A stretch of DNA of 37,985 nt from Acidimicrobiia bacterium. GTDB lineage: Bacteria > Actinomycetota > Acidimicrobiia > IMCC26256 > PALSA-610. The notes beneath the pieces were generated by a model, which was given only the letters and a program-made list of their open reading frames with translations, did not search any database and was not told the origin of the DNA. Shown here piece after piece: positions 16,406-23,780 of this stretch. The stretch is taken from positions 1 through 37,985 of the forward strand of contig DATBAK010000047.1 in NCBI GenBank assembly GCA_036271555.1, in the 5' to 3' direction. Position numbers and translations under genes: made by a program. How positions within the stretch are numbered: the first letter of the stretch is position 1; every line of letters starts with the position of its first letter.

Positions 16406-17074
16406 TCAGAGGTCGATGACCATGACCTGTTCGTGCAGCCGGTACCCGAGGCGGGTGCGCGGGCCGGGGATCAGCACGGGGCGGCCGAGCCGCCGGAAGC
16501 CGACCGTGCTGAAGAAGGCGATCGCCCCGGCGTTCTCCGACATCGTCTGGAGGTAGCAGCCGCGCACCCCGAGTCCCCGCAGGCGATCGAACCAGGCGCC
16601 GACGAGCCGGCGCCCCGCGCCCACGCCGCGCGCCTCGGGCAGCAGGTCGATGTGCAGGTGCGCGGGCCAGCGGGGGTCGGCGAACTCGAGGTCGCGCAGC
16701 CGGACGCGACGCAGCGCGAGATCCCTCGCGGCGTCACCGAACGTGCGCCCGATCACGCCCGCAGTGCCCGGACGGAACGCGATCCCACGCCGCAGCACGT
16801 GCCGCCCCGCGACCGAGCCCGGGTTCCGAGCACGAGACGAGTCGACGCAGCCGAGCAGGTAGCCCGCGACCCGGCCGTCGACCTCGACGACGAACGCCGA
16901 CTCGGGCTCGCGGTCGGTGTAGTAGCCGGTGAACATGTCGGCGAAGCTCCGCTGGTCGCGCCACTGCCAGTCGACGGGCTCGCCCATGTACCCGGTGCGG
17001 AAGCAGACGTCGCGCACGAGCGATCGGTCGTCGCGTTCGTAGGGCCGTACGCGAAGATCAACGCTGCTCTCCAT
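16406..17074 (-). CDS. GNAT family N-acetyltransferase
   Basis: This 222-residue GNAT protein has motif A at LHIDLLPEARGVGAGRRLV, containing the RGVGAG acetyl-CoA pyrophosphate loop. Motif B follows in SENAGAIAFFSTVGFRRLG. The N-terminal half is longer than in minimal GNAT proteins and includes WQWRDQRSFADMFTGYY, so the substrate pocket is distinctive. ATG 17074 lies 6 bases after TAGGGT, giving a predicted leaderless message. It is divergent from the methyltransferase, with 21 bp between start codons. The acceptor is not evident; small-molecule or protein acetylation are both possible. Confidence 0.9.
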   Translation of the reverse strand: MESSVDLRVRPYERDDRSLVRDVCFRTGYMGEPVDWQWRDQRSFADMFTGYYTDREPESAFVVEVDGRVAGYLLGCVDSSRARNPGSVAGRHVLRRGIAFRPGTAGVIGRTFGDAARDLALRRVRLRDLEFADPRWPAHLHIDLLPEARGVGAGRRLVGAWFDRLRGLGVRGCYLQTMSENAGAIAFFSTVGFRRLGRPVLIPGPRTRLGYRLHEQVMVIDL

Positions 17075-17080
17075 CGCCGC

Positions 17081-17090
17081 ACCCTACGAG
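17081..17090. promoter_or_regulatory. Overlapping divergent -10 elements sharing a central TA
   Basis: ACCCTACGAG reads TAGGGT (17086-17081) leftward, 6 bases before ATG 17074. It reads TACGAG (17085-17090) rightward, 5 bases before GTG 17096. The rightward hexamer lacks the final T and is the weaker call. The layout repeats that of 7643-7652. Confidence 0.5.
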
Positions 17091-17095
17091 TCGCC

Positions 17096-17932
17096 GTGAA
17101 CGAGTCCGCGAACCGCTACACGCACGGCCATCACGAGAGCGTGCTGCGCTCGCACCGCTGGCGCACCGCGGAGAACTCGGCCGCGTACCTGCTGCCGTCG
17201 CTGCGATCCGGACTCGACTTGCTCGACATCGGCTGCGGACCCGGCAACATCACGCTCGACCTCGCGACCCGCGTCGCGCCCGGCCGCACGATCGGAATCG
17301 ACGCCGCGCCCGAAGCGATCGACGCGGCGAGGACCGAGGCGCGCGACCGCAACGTCACCGACATCGATTTCGAGGTCGCCGACGTGTACGCGCTCCCCTA
17401 CGACGACGGCTCGTTCGACGTCGTGCACGCGCACCAGGTGCTCCAACACCTCGCCGACCCGGTCGCCGCGCTGCGCGAGATGCGGCGCGTCTGCCGCGCC
17501 GGCGGTGTCGTCGCCGCGCGCGACAGCGACTACGCGGCGATGACGTGGTTCCCCGAGAGTCCGGCCCTGGAGCGGTGGCTCGACCTGTACCGCACGCTCG
17601 CGCGCGCCAACCGCGCCGAGCCCGACGCCGGCCGCCGGCTGCTGCACTGGGCGCAGGCCGCGGGCTTCACCGACGTCGAGAGCTCCGCGTCGACGTGGTG
17701 CTACGCGGCCCCCGACGAGCGCGCGTGGTGGGGCGGCCTCTGGGCCGACCGCGTCACGCAATCGGCGTTCGCGGAGCAGTCCGTCGAGCGGGGCCTTGCG
17801 ACACGCGCGGAGCTCGACGAGCTCGCGCGCTCGTGGCGCGCGTGGGCGGCGCACTCAGACGCCTGGTTCGCCGTCCTGCACGGCGAGGTGCTCTGTATTT
17901 GCGGGTCGGGCTCGCACGCTTCGCCCTCCTGA
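17096..17932 (+). CDS. Class I SAM-dependent methyltransferase
   Basis: This 278-residue enzyme has motif I LLDIGCGPGNITLDLA (about residues 42-57), motif II acidic loop TIGIDAAPEAI, then FEVADVYALPYDDGSFDVVHAHQVLQHL. These are typical of the UbiE/COQ5-like class that binds S-adenosylmethionine. The N-terminal NRYTHGHHESVLRSHRWRTAENSA segment is characteristic of a common actinobacterial subfamily. The last ten residues (about CGSGSHASPS) and the stop codon are coded by a 53-bp repeat that recurs at 18006, so the native C-terminus may have been replaced. The substrate is unknown. Confidence 0.92.
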   Translation: MNESANRYTHGHHESVLRSHRWRTAENSAAYLLPSLRSGLDLLDIGCGPGNITLDLATRVAPGRTIGIDAAPEAIDAARTEARDRNVTDIDFEVADVYALPYDDGSFDVVHAHQVLQHLADPVAALREMRRVCRAGGVVAARDSDYAAMTWFPESPALERWLDLYRTLARANRAEPDAGRRLLHWAQAAGFTDVESSASTWCYAAPDERAWWGGLWADRVTQSAFAEQSVERGLATRAELDELARSWRAWAAHSDAWFAVLHGEVLCICGSGSHASPS

Positions 17933-17952
17933 CGCCTCAGTCCGCGGCTCGG
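17900..17952 (+). repeat. Gene-end direct repeat, copy 1
   Basis: This 53-bp unit is repeated 106 bp downstream with 2 mismatches (42 bp exact at the left). Copy 1 supplies the last codons and stop of the methyltransferase. A partial third copy lies at 36475-36512 after the alcohol dehydrogenase. Confidence 0.85.
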
Positions 17953-18005
17953 CCGGGCCGCTCGGCGACCCGGCCGTTCAGGCCGGAACCACGAACCGTG
18001 CCCCG

Positions 18006-18058
18006 TGCGGGTCGGGCTCGCACGCTTCGCCCTCCTGACGCCTCAGTTCCCGGCTCGG
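18006..18058 (+). repeat. Gene-end direct repeat, copy 2
   Basis: Second copy of the unit at 17900-17952. Its right part forms the left arm of the hairpin at 18034-18075, which covers the stop codon of the leftward gene at 18071. Confidence 0.85.
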
Positions 18059-18075
18059 AACGACGAGGCGTCAGG
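18034..18075. terminator. Hairpin between convergent genes (bidirectional terminator candidate)
   Basis: CCTGACGCCTC (18034-18044) pairs perfectly with GAGGCGTCAGG (18065-18075). Inside it GTTCC (18046-18050) pairs with GGAAC (18057-18061) around a 6-base loop. It lies between the convergent methyltransferase and DinB-like genes. There is no U-run, so intrinsic termination in the E. coli sense is uncertain. Confidence 0.6.
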
Positions 18076-18691
18076 CGCGGGATCGCAACGTCTCGACGCC
18101 GTCGCCGGCGCAGTCGTCGAGCGCCTTCGCCCGCCCGACCATCGCGAGGATCAGCGCCATCGCGGGTCCGGCAATCTCCGGCCCGCTGCCCGTCGACCAG
18201 TCGACGTCGGTCGCCTGCAGCTTCAGCCCCGCGAGCCGTTTCTTCGCGCGCAACGGCGCGCCCGTCTTCTTGTACATCTCTGCGAGCGCCGTGAGGTGAT
18301 CGGCGGGATGGTCGCCCTTCACGCCGAACGCGCGCCGGATGTCCTCGCCGTGCACCATCACCTCGCCCAGCGCGACGTACTTCGGACCCGGAGGAGTGCG
18401 CGTGCTCGTGATGATCGAGTCGAAGCGTTGCTTCACGTCGGTCGGCGTGCCCGCGGCGAAGGGCCGGAGGTCACCGTCGACGAACTTGTCGAAGCTGAAG
18501 CCGTTCTTGGCGAGCCCGCCGAAGAAGTGCGGCGCGGTGATGTTCGCGGCGGCGACGAGGTGACCGACGAGTTGCTGCACGTTCCACTGCGTGCAGAACG
18601 TCGGCGCGCTCCACTGGTCGGGTGTGAGGGTGCCGAGGAAGTCGGAGAGCGAACCGCGCTCGGCGTGGATCATCGGCATCATGTCGGCCAT
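18071..18691 (-). CDS. Maleylpyruvate isomerase family (mycothiol-dependent, DinB-like) protein
   Basis: This 206-residue protein has the MDMPI/DinB four-helix bundle. After an N-terminal segment it shows TQWNVQQLVGHLVAAAN, with metal-ligand H44. Later comes EVMVHGEDIRRAFG, with the second His and an acidic partner, in the usual His-x3-Asp style. Family members bind a divalent metal and often use mycothiol, the actinobacterial thiol, to isomerise or detoxify substrates. It is 38 bp downstream of a second MDMPI-type gene (18730-19296), so the pair is probably one operon. Its stop codon is inside the hairpin at 18034-18075. Substrate unknown. Confidence 0.88.
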   Translation of the reverse strand: MADMMPMIHAERGSLSDFLGTLTPDQWSAPTFCTQWNVQQLVGHLVAAANITAPHFFGGLAKNGFSFDKFVDGDLRPFAAGTPTDVKQRFDSIITSTRTPPGPKYVALGEVMVHGEDIRRAFGVKGDHPADHLTALAEMYKKTGAPLRAKKRLAGLKLQATDVDWSTGSGPEIAGPAMALILAMVGRAKALDDCAGDGVETLRSRA

Positions 18692-18729
18692 CGATGCACC
18701 TCGCGATCGGGACGGCGAAGCCGCGTCGG

Positions 18730-19296
18730 TCAGACGTCGCGGCCGAGGAACGCGGCCAGCTCGTCGGCGGCCGTCGCCGACGCGGGCGCATCGGCGCGCG
18801 GACCGAAGGGCGCCGTGCCGTCAGGCCCGCGCAGTGCGTCGGGCAGGAAGCCCTTCGCGTTCTCGAGCAGCAGCGCCGCGAGCTTCGGGTCGAGATCGCT
18901 CGACTGACCGGTCGCGCGGGCGAGGTCCCAGCCGTGCGCGAACGAATCGGTCGCCGCGATGCTCATGAACGCGGCGCCCGGCAGCGTCCCGAACGGCAGC
19001 GTGACCATCTGCTCGGCTGCGCCGGGGGCGGCGAACGCGGCGACGGCCTGCGCGGCACCGTCGTCGAAGACCGCGACGAAGTCGCCGGCGGCAAAGTCGG
19101 GCGCCTCGCCTCCGGGCGCCGCCTCGCCGCGCATCGAACGCGCGAAGTGGTGCGTGCCGCCGACGACGTGGTTCAGCAACGTACGCACGTCCCACGACGC
19201 GCACGGTGTCGACGCGTCGAGCTGCGCCGGCGTGACGTTCGTCAGCACACTGCGCGTGCTCGCGAAGGCGCGCTCGAGGTTGTCGGTGCTGCTCAT
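18730..19296 (-). CDS. TIGR03086-like metal-binding (mycothiol-dependent type) protein
   Basis: This 188-residue protein is DinB/MDMPI-like and resembles the TIGR03086 subfamily. It has DNLERAFASTRSVLTNVTPAQLDASTPCASWDVRTLLNHVVGG (in part), with the ASWDVRTLLNHVV metal-ligand helix. A later SFAHGWDLARATGQ carries the second His and Asp. ATG 19296 has a G-rich ribosome site (GGGGGG) a few bases upstream; a longer reading to 19386 lacks support. It is first of a two-gene set with the related protein at 18071-18691; the two are diverged paralogues. Likely cytosolic thiol-linked detoxification, but this is inferred from the family. Confidence 0.88.
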   Translation of the reverse strand: MSSTDNLERAFASTRSVLTNVTPAQLDASTPCASWDVRTLLNHVVGGTHHFARSMRGEAAPGGEAPDFAAGDFVAVFDDGAAQAVAAFAAPGAAEQMVTLPFGTLPGAAFMSIAATDSFAHGWDLARATGQSSDLDPKLAALLLENAKGFLPDALRGPDGTAPFGPRADAPASATAADELAAFLGRDV

Positions 19297-19485
19297 GGTC
19301 CCCCCGGAGTCCGAATTCTTTATTTCAGTCGACGCTAACACAAGGGACGCGCGTGATCCACCGGCACGCGCGCGACGAAGAAGCACCGTTCACAGGTCGC
19401 ACAAGCGGGCCTCCAGGCGTCGCATCACCGCGGTCATCGCCGCGGTCGTCGCCGTCGGGATGACGCTCATCGGGTTCACGAGACT

Positions 19486-20340
19486 TCAGTACGGCGTCAT
19501 GTCCATGCCGGGGTAGCGCTGCGCGACGTCGGCGCGGGTCTGCGCGTTCCAGTAGCCGTCGCCTGGACGCGGGAAGCCGAAGAGATCGCGCTCGCGCACA
19601 GTGCACTGCGGCAGGAACCGTGCCCATCGTTCCGGCGACTGCTTCGGCCACGCCATCTTCCCGGCCCACGTCATCCCGCGCGGTTGGTAGTCGGCGAGCA
19701 GCGAGAAGCGCGCGCGTCCAGCGTCCGTGAAGTTCGAGCCGCGGTGGAGCACGTCGGTCCGGTAGACGAGCAGGCTCCCGGCGGGACCGATCGCCGGTAC
19801 CTCGGCCGCGGCGAGGTCGCCGGGATCGAAGTAGAGCGGCGTGAACGGCACGTCCTTCCCGCGCTCGTACGGGATGATCCGCGTCGGCGCGTCCTCCGCG
19901 GTGACGTCGGAGAGGAACACGAAGGTCGTGAGCTGCGCGTACCGACCGTCGACGCGCGGCACGACGAGGCTGTGGCTGCCGTAGTCGCGGTGCAACGGCT
20001 GGTCGTAGTCGATCGCACCCGCGTACTTCGCCCAGAGCTCGACCTTGTAGAGATGCAGCTCCGTCGTGGCGAGGTAGCGCTCCGCCGCGTCGACGAGATC
20101 GGGATGGATCGCGAGGCGGTTGAGGTCCCACGATCGATACGGGAACTCCTCGACGCCCGCGAACTGACTCGCTCGGTACTGCGCGTAGCGATCGGGATCG
20201 GCGAAGTACTCGTCGCGCGTCGGGAAATGCAACGCCAGCGCGTCCTGGGCGGCGCGCAGCTCCTCGGGTGCGAGGAAATCTTCGACGAGCGCGAAGCCGC
20301 GCTCGCGCACCTGCTCGAGCGCGGCGTCCGGGACTCTCAC
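19486..20340 (-). CDS. Phytanoyl-CoA dioxygenase (PhyH) family protein
   Basis: This 284-residue Fe(II)/2-oxoglutarate oxygenase has the facial triad His-x-Asp in QPLHRDYGSH, with the distal His in TDVLHRGSNF. The 2-oxoglutarate-binding Arg follows in GRARFSLLADYQ. The N-terminal pattern FALVEDFLAPEELRAAQDAL is typical of PhyH proteins. I prefer GTG 20340 because TACAGT ends 7 bases before it. ATG 20364 is also open in frame and would add 8 residues, but it overlaps the promoter of the divergent dehydrogenase. Such enzymes hydroxylate or halogenate small molecules; the substrate here is unknown. About 190 bp with no supported gene lies downstream of its stop. Confidence 0.9.
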   Translation of the reverse strand: MRVPDAALEQVRERGFALVEDFLAPEELRAAQDALALHFPTRDEYFADPDRYAQYRASQFAGVEEFPYRSWDLNRLAIHPDLVDAAERYLATTELHLYKVELWAKYAGAIDYDQPLHRDYGSHSLVVPRVDGRYAQLTTFVFLSDVTAEDAPTRIIPYERGKDVPFTPLYFDPGDLAAAEVPAIGPAGSLLVYRTDVLHRGSNFTDAGRARFSLLADYQPRGMTWAGKMAWPKQSPERWARFLPQCTVRERDLFGFPRPGDGYWNAQTRADVAQRYPGMDMTPY

Positions 20341-20347
20341 GGCACGC

Positions 20348-20369
20348 ACTGTAAGAGCCGACATACGCT
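20348..20369. promoter_or_regulatory. Two divergent -10 elements for PhyH and zinc dehydrogenase
   Basis: Leftward TACAGT (20353-20348) ends 7 bases before GTG 20340. Rightward TACGCT (20364-20369) ends 6 bases before GTG 20376. Both suggest leaderless transcripts within a 35-bp intergenic region. Confidence 0.6.
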
Positions 20370-20375
20370 GCCGCG

Positions 20376-21563
20376 GTGCGCGCGGTGCAGTTCGACATGG
20401 CCGACCCGGCGTTCCCGGCGTCGCTCGTCGACCTGCCCGAGCCCGACCTGCCCGACGGATCGTGGGCGCGCGTCGCGGTCGAGACCGGCGGCATCTGCGG
20501 CAGCGATCTCCATCTCTTCGCGCACAACACCGGTCCGTCGCCGACGCTGATGGGCATGGCCGGCGCCTTCCCGTTCGTGCTCGGTCACGAGATCGGCGGG
20601 CGCGTGATCGAAGTCGGTCCGGATTGCGATGTCGCGCTCGGCACGCGCGTCGTGCTCAACCCGTGCATCGCGTGCGCGGCGCGCGGGCTCGAGCCGTGCG
20701 AGAACTGCGCGAAGGGATGGACCTCCGACTGCCTGCGCCTCGACAGCCGCGTCGTCACCGGCGGCCGATCGCTCGGCTACACGCAGGGGCTCGGCGGCGG
20801 ATGGGCCGAGCGCGTGCTCGCGCACGCGTCGATGATCCACGAGCTTCCCGACGCGGTGCCCGATCGCGCCGCGAGCCTGTACGAACCGGTGTCGATCGCG
20901 TCACACGGCGTCATGCGCGCCGCGCCGGTCGCCGGCGAACCCGCGCTGATCGTCGGCGCAGGAATCATCGGGCTCGCCGCGCTCGCGGCACTGAAGGGCC
21001 TCTACCCGAACAATCCCGTCACCGTGCTCGCGCGCCATGAGCACCAGGCCGCGGCCGCGCGCGCGTGCGGCGCCGACCACGTCGTGCGCAGCGATCCGAG
21101 CGGCGCGCACTTCGAGGAGCTCGCGCGGCTGTCGGGCGCGCGCGTCGTCGGACGCAAGTCCGACGTCATGCTGATGGGCGGATTCCCGTACGTCGTCGAG
21201 GCGGTCGGCGCCGCGCAGTCGATCAACGAAGCGCTGCGCGCCGCCGCCCATCGCGGGACGGTCTTGATGCTCGGCGCGACCGGCGTCACCGAGGTCGACC
21301 TCACGCCGATTTGGTACAAGGAGGTCGCGCTCATCGGATCGATCGACCACACGATCGACGCGGGATCGACGCCCGGGCTCGCGGGCGCGGCCGGGCGGCA
21401 CTCCGTCGACCGCGCGACCGACATCCTCGCCGCCGGCCTCTTACCCGACGCTGCGGTCGTCACGCACGAGTTCGGTCTCGACGATTACCGCGAGGCGATC
21501 GAGACCGCGATCGACCGCGGTTCGTCGCGCGCGATCAAGGTGGTGTTCCGCCCGAATCGCTAG
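20376..21563 (+). CDS. Zinc-binding medium-chain dehydrogenase
   Basis: This 395-residue MDR-family oxidoreductase has the catalytic zinc Cys in GGICGSDLH and the HE pair in LGHEIGGRVIEVG. A structural-zinc lobe has four Cys in NPCIACAARGLEPCENCAKG and nearby. The nucleotide-binding fold is at ALIVGAGIIGLAALAALKG. The substrate side resembles the threonine/sorbitol dehydrogenase-like branch. It is divergent from the PhyH gene, so the two may act on one pathway. Its TAG stop shares four bases (CTAG) with the stop of the convergent secreted protein at 21560. Substrate and cofactor preference are unknown. Confidence 0.9.
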   Translation: MRAVQFDMADPAFPASLVDLPEPDLPDGSWARVAVETGGICGSDLHLFAHNTGPSPTLMGMAGAFPFVLGHEIGGRVIEVGPDCDVALGTRVVLNPCIACAARGLEPCENCAKGWTSDCLRLDSRVVTGGRSLGYTQGLGGGWAERVLAHASMIHELPDAVPDRAASLYEPVSIASHGVMRAAPVAGEPALIVGAGIIGLAALAALKGLYPNNPVTVLARHEHQAAAARACGADHVVRSDPSGAHFEELARLSGARVVGRKSDVMLMGGFPYVVEAVGAAQSINEALRAAAHRGTVLMLGATGVTEVDLTPIWYKEVALIGSIDHTIDAGSTPGLAGAAGRHSVDRATDILAAGLLPDAAVVTHEFGLDDYREAIETAIDRGSSRAIKVVFRPNR

Positions 21564-22018
21564 GTCGCGGTGCGGAAGTCGATCGGCGCGACCGCGACCC
21601 GCTCGATGACGAGATGGAACTCCGAGTCCGTGTGCCCGGCGATGACCGCGAGCTCACAGGTCTCGGCGCCGCTGCACGGCAGGCTCGAGAGACCGACGGT
21701 GCTGACGTGCGCGGTGGCTTCGTAGAAGCCGCGGTGCGTCGAGAGCTGCGCGTGGTACTCGTCGCAGTCGTTCACATAGGTCTGCTCGCTCGCGTTCTCG
21801 ACGGTGAACGCACGGTTGCACTCGGCGACCTGCAGGAATTGATCGGTCTTGCCCTTGTGCGGCGAGAGCATGCCCTTCCAGCGGACGGTGACCGCTCGTC
21901 CATCGCGCAGATGGGAGTGCGGCGAAACCCGCGCGCTCGGCGCCTCGCTCGCGCCCGCACCCGCGGCCGTGGCCACGACCAACGCCAACCCGACGATCCC
22001 CACCGCGATCCTGCGCAT
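21560..22018 (-). CDS. Small secreted protein, possible neocarzinostatin-like fold
   Basis: This 152-residue protein has a Sec signal peptide (residues 1-23, ending in ATAAGAGA before SEAPSA). The mature part is beta-rich with four Cys (C67, C85, C115, C121) that could form two disulfides. Early VSPHSHLRDGRAVTVRWKG, then FLQVAECNRAF, echo the layout of neocarzinostatin/macromomycin proteins: proline, DG turn, VTV strand and an early Cys. I cannot confirm that family by eye. The ATG has GGGAG/GAGGG purine-rich sequence upstream. It is convergent with the zinc dehydrogenase, with shared stop bases. Function unknown. Confidence 0.7.
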   Translation of the reverse strand: MRRIAVGIVGLALVVATAAGAGASEAPSARVSPHSHLRDGRAVTVRWKGMLSPHKGKTDQFLQVAECNRAFTVENASEQTYVNDCDEYHAQLSTHRGFYEATAHVSTVGLSSLPCSGAETCELAVIAGHTDSEFHLVIERVAVAPIDFRTAT

Positions 22019-22170
22019 GTCGCCCTCTGCTCCCGTGATGTCGCGATCCCGCGTCGCGGCGGCCGGAGGCTAACGAAGAATCGCCACCCGGGCTCGGGAA
22101 GCGGCGAACGGGGTGGCGCCCGAGCCGGTGTACCGTTTCCGCCCTCAGCGGGCGGGCGGGCGGAGCAGCG

Positions 22171-23667
22171 ATGCATCGAATGTGGGGTACCGGCATGGCC
22201 GTGGCCGTGTTGGCGTTCGGGTGGACGAACGTCAGCGCCGTCGGCGCGAACGCGGCGCAGGCGCCACCGAAGGTCGTCGTGATCTACGGCGACTCGCTGG
22301 TGTCGGAGTCGATGGCACAGGTCCAGGCGAACTTCGGCTCGAAGTACCAGGTCGTGGGGCGCGCGGTGCCGGGCACCGCACCGTGTGACTGGATCCCGCA
22401 ACTGCAGAGCGATCTCGCGGCGTTGCATCCGACCGTCGTCGCGGTGGCGACTGCGGGCGAGACCCAGGGCGCCGGATCGTGCGAGCAGCGGCCGCAGAAC
22501 TCGACGCGGATGCGCTCCGACTACCAAGCCGCGCTCACCACCATCACGCAGGCCGTCACGGCGACCAGCGCGCAATTGGTGTTCGTGCAGGATCCCCCGT
22601 TCCTCGACGCCACCCGCAACGCGATGGGTGTGCAGATCGACGCCGACGAGCTCGGGCTCGCGTACCAGTACCCGCACGTGAGCGTGTACACCGCGGCGCG
22701 CAAGGCGTTCGCGACGAAGACGAACGGCACCTACGTTGCCTACGCGAAGTGCCTCGGCACCGAGACCGCGGCGAACGGATGCAATCCGAGCACGCGCCAG
22801 ATCGCGATCCGAACGTTGTCCGGAGGCGGGACCGGCGTGAATCTCTGTCCCGACGGCATCGTCGGAACGAGCGGTTGCGACGAGTACTCGAGCGGCGAGG
22901 CGCGCTTCGGCAAGTCGGTCGCGGTCGCGGCGCAAAAGCCGAAGCCGCTGTTCGGAACCAGCCCGTCGACACCGCGTGTGCTCGTGTACGGCGACTCGCT
23001 CCTCGACGAGGCGCACGCGTACATGAACACCAGCGGCACCGCTTTGACCGGCACGACCGGCGCGGTGAAGGGCACGATCGGGTACGCGCCCTGCGACTAT
23101 CTGAACAGCCTCACCGCGACGATCTCGGTGGTCACCGATCTCGTCGTGATCCAGAGCGCGGCGAACTCGAGCACGAAGTGCATGCTCGAACCCGGCTCGA
23201 CGAAGGTGCACATGGGCATCGCCTCGAGCGAGTGGGAGCAGAAGTACGAAGCCGATTTCGACGCGACGTTCGCGCTCGCGACGACGTACGGCGTCAAGGT
23301 GTTGGTGCTCGATCCACCGCCGATGGATCCGGCGCAGCCGGCGGCTGCCGTCCGCGACGACCTGATCGAGAACGTCTGGCCGGTGCTGCAGGCCGACGCG
23401 GACGCGAACTACCCACTCGTGTCGTTCGCGAGCGACGCGCGCGACGCGCTCGGCGGCGACACGTACACGAGCACGATGCCGTGCCTCCCGGACGAGACGG
23501 CCGACATGGGTTGCAACGACGGAACGATCACGGTGCGCGCGCCCGATGGACTGCACTTCTGTCCGACGGGTCTGCTCAACCAGAAGCACCCGTGCGGTCT
23601 GGCGTACGACCCCGGTGCCCGTCGGTTCGGCGATGCGATCGAGGCCGCGACTCGCGCGCACATCTGA
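22171..23667 (+). CDS. Secreted protein with two SGNH-hydrolase-like domains
   Basis: This 498-residue exported protein has a signal peptide at about 1-30 and two tandem SGNH units of about 225 residues. Each begins with a GDS nucleophile block (VVIYGDSLVSE, S42; VLVYGDSLLDE, S276) and contains a DPP strand-end block (141-143, 381-383) and matched Cys. Unit 2 ends with DGLHFCP, giving D459 and H462, the usual Asp-x-x-His catalytic pair. Unit 1 has TGVNLCP at the same place (T221, N224), so it lacks both. Probably only the C-terminal unit is an active esterase or O-acetyl hydrolase, and the first is a binding or structural domain. A GGAG site precedes the ATG. The substrate, perhaps a cell-wall polysaccharide, is a guess. 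Confidence 0.82.
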   Translation: MHRMWGTGMAVAVLAFGWTNVSAVGANAAQAPPKVVVIYGDSLVSESMAQVQANFGSKYQVVGRAVPGTAPCDWIPQLQSDLAALHPTVVAVATAGETQGAGSCEQRPQNSTRMRSDYQAALTTITQAVTATSAQLVFVQDPPFLDATRNAMGVQIDADELGLAYQYPHVSVYTAARKAFATKTNGTYVAYAKCLGTETAANGCNPSTRQIAIRTLSGGGTGVNLCPDGIVGTSGCDEYSSGEARFGKSVAVAAQKPKPLFGTSPSTPRVLVYGDSLLDEAHAYMNTSGTALTGTTGAVKGTIGYAPCDYLNSLTATISVVTDLVVIQSAANSSTKCMLEPGSTKVHMGIASSEWEQKYEADFDATFALATTYGVKVLVLDPPPMDPAQPAAAVRDDLIENVWPVLQADADANYPLVSFASDARDALGGDTYTSTMPCLPDETADMGCNDGTITVRAPDGLHFCPTGLLNQKHPCGLAYDPGARRFGDAIEAATRAHI

Positions 23668-23780
23668 CGCGCCGGTTGTTCAGCGCGCGGTGCGCCCCAT
23701 CGTGGTGACCGTCGGTCCGCCGGCCGGAAGCGCGAGCTCGCCGAGGCGGCAGAACCCCACGGACTCGTGACGGTCCAGGT

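Noticed and set aside
19325-19516. Possible small membrane protein on the plus strand (hydrophobic stretch ending before 19516)
   Set aside because: No ATG, GTG or TTG opens this frame before the hydrophobic stretch, and it overlaps the end of the PhyH gene.
23680-23780. Peptide-like minus-strand frame downstream of the lipoprotein hydrolase
   Set aside because: About 33 residues without a supported start or ribosome site; treated as non-coding.
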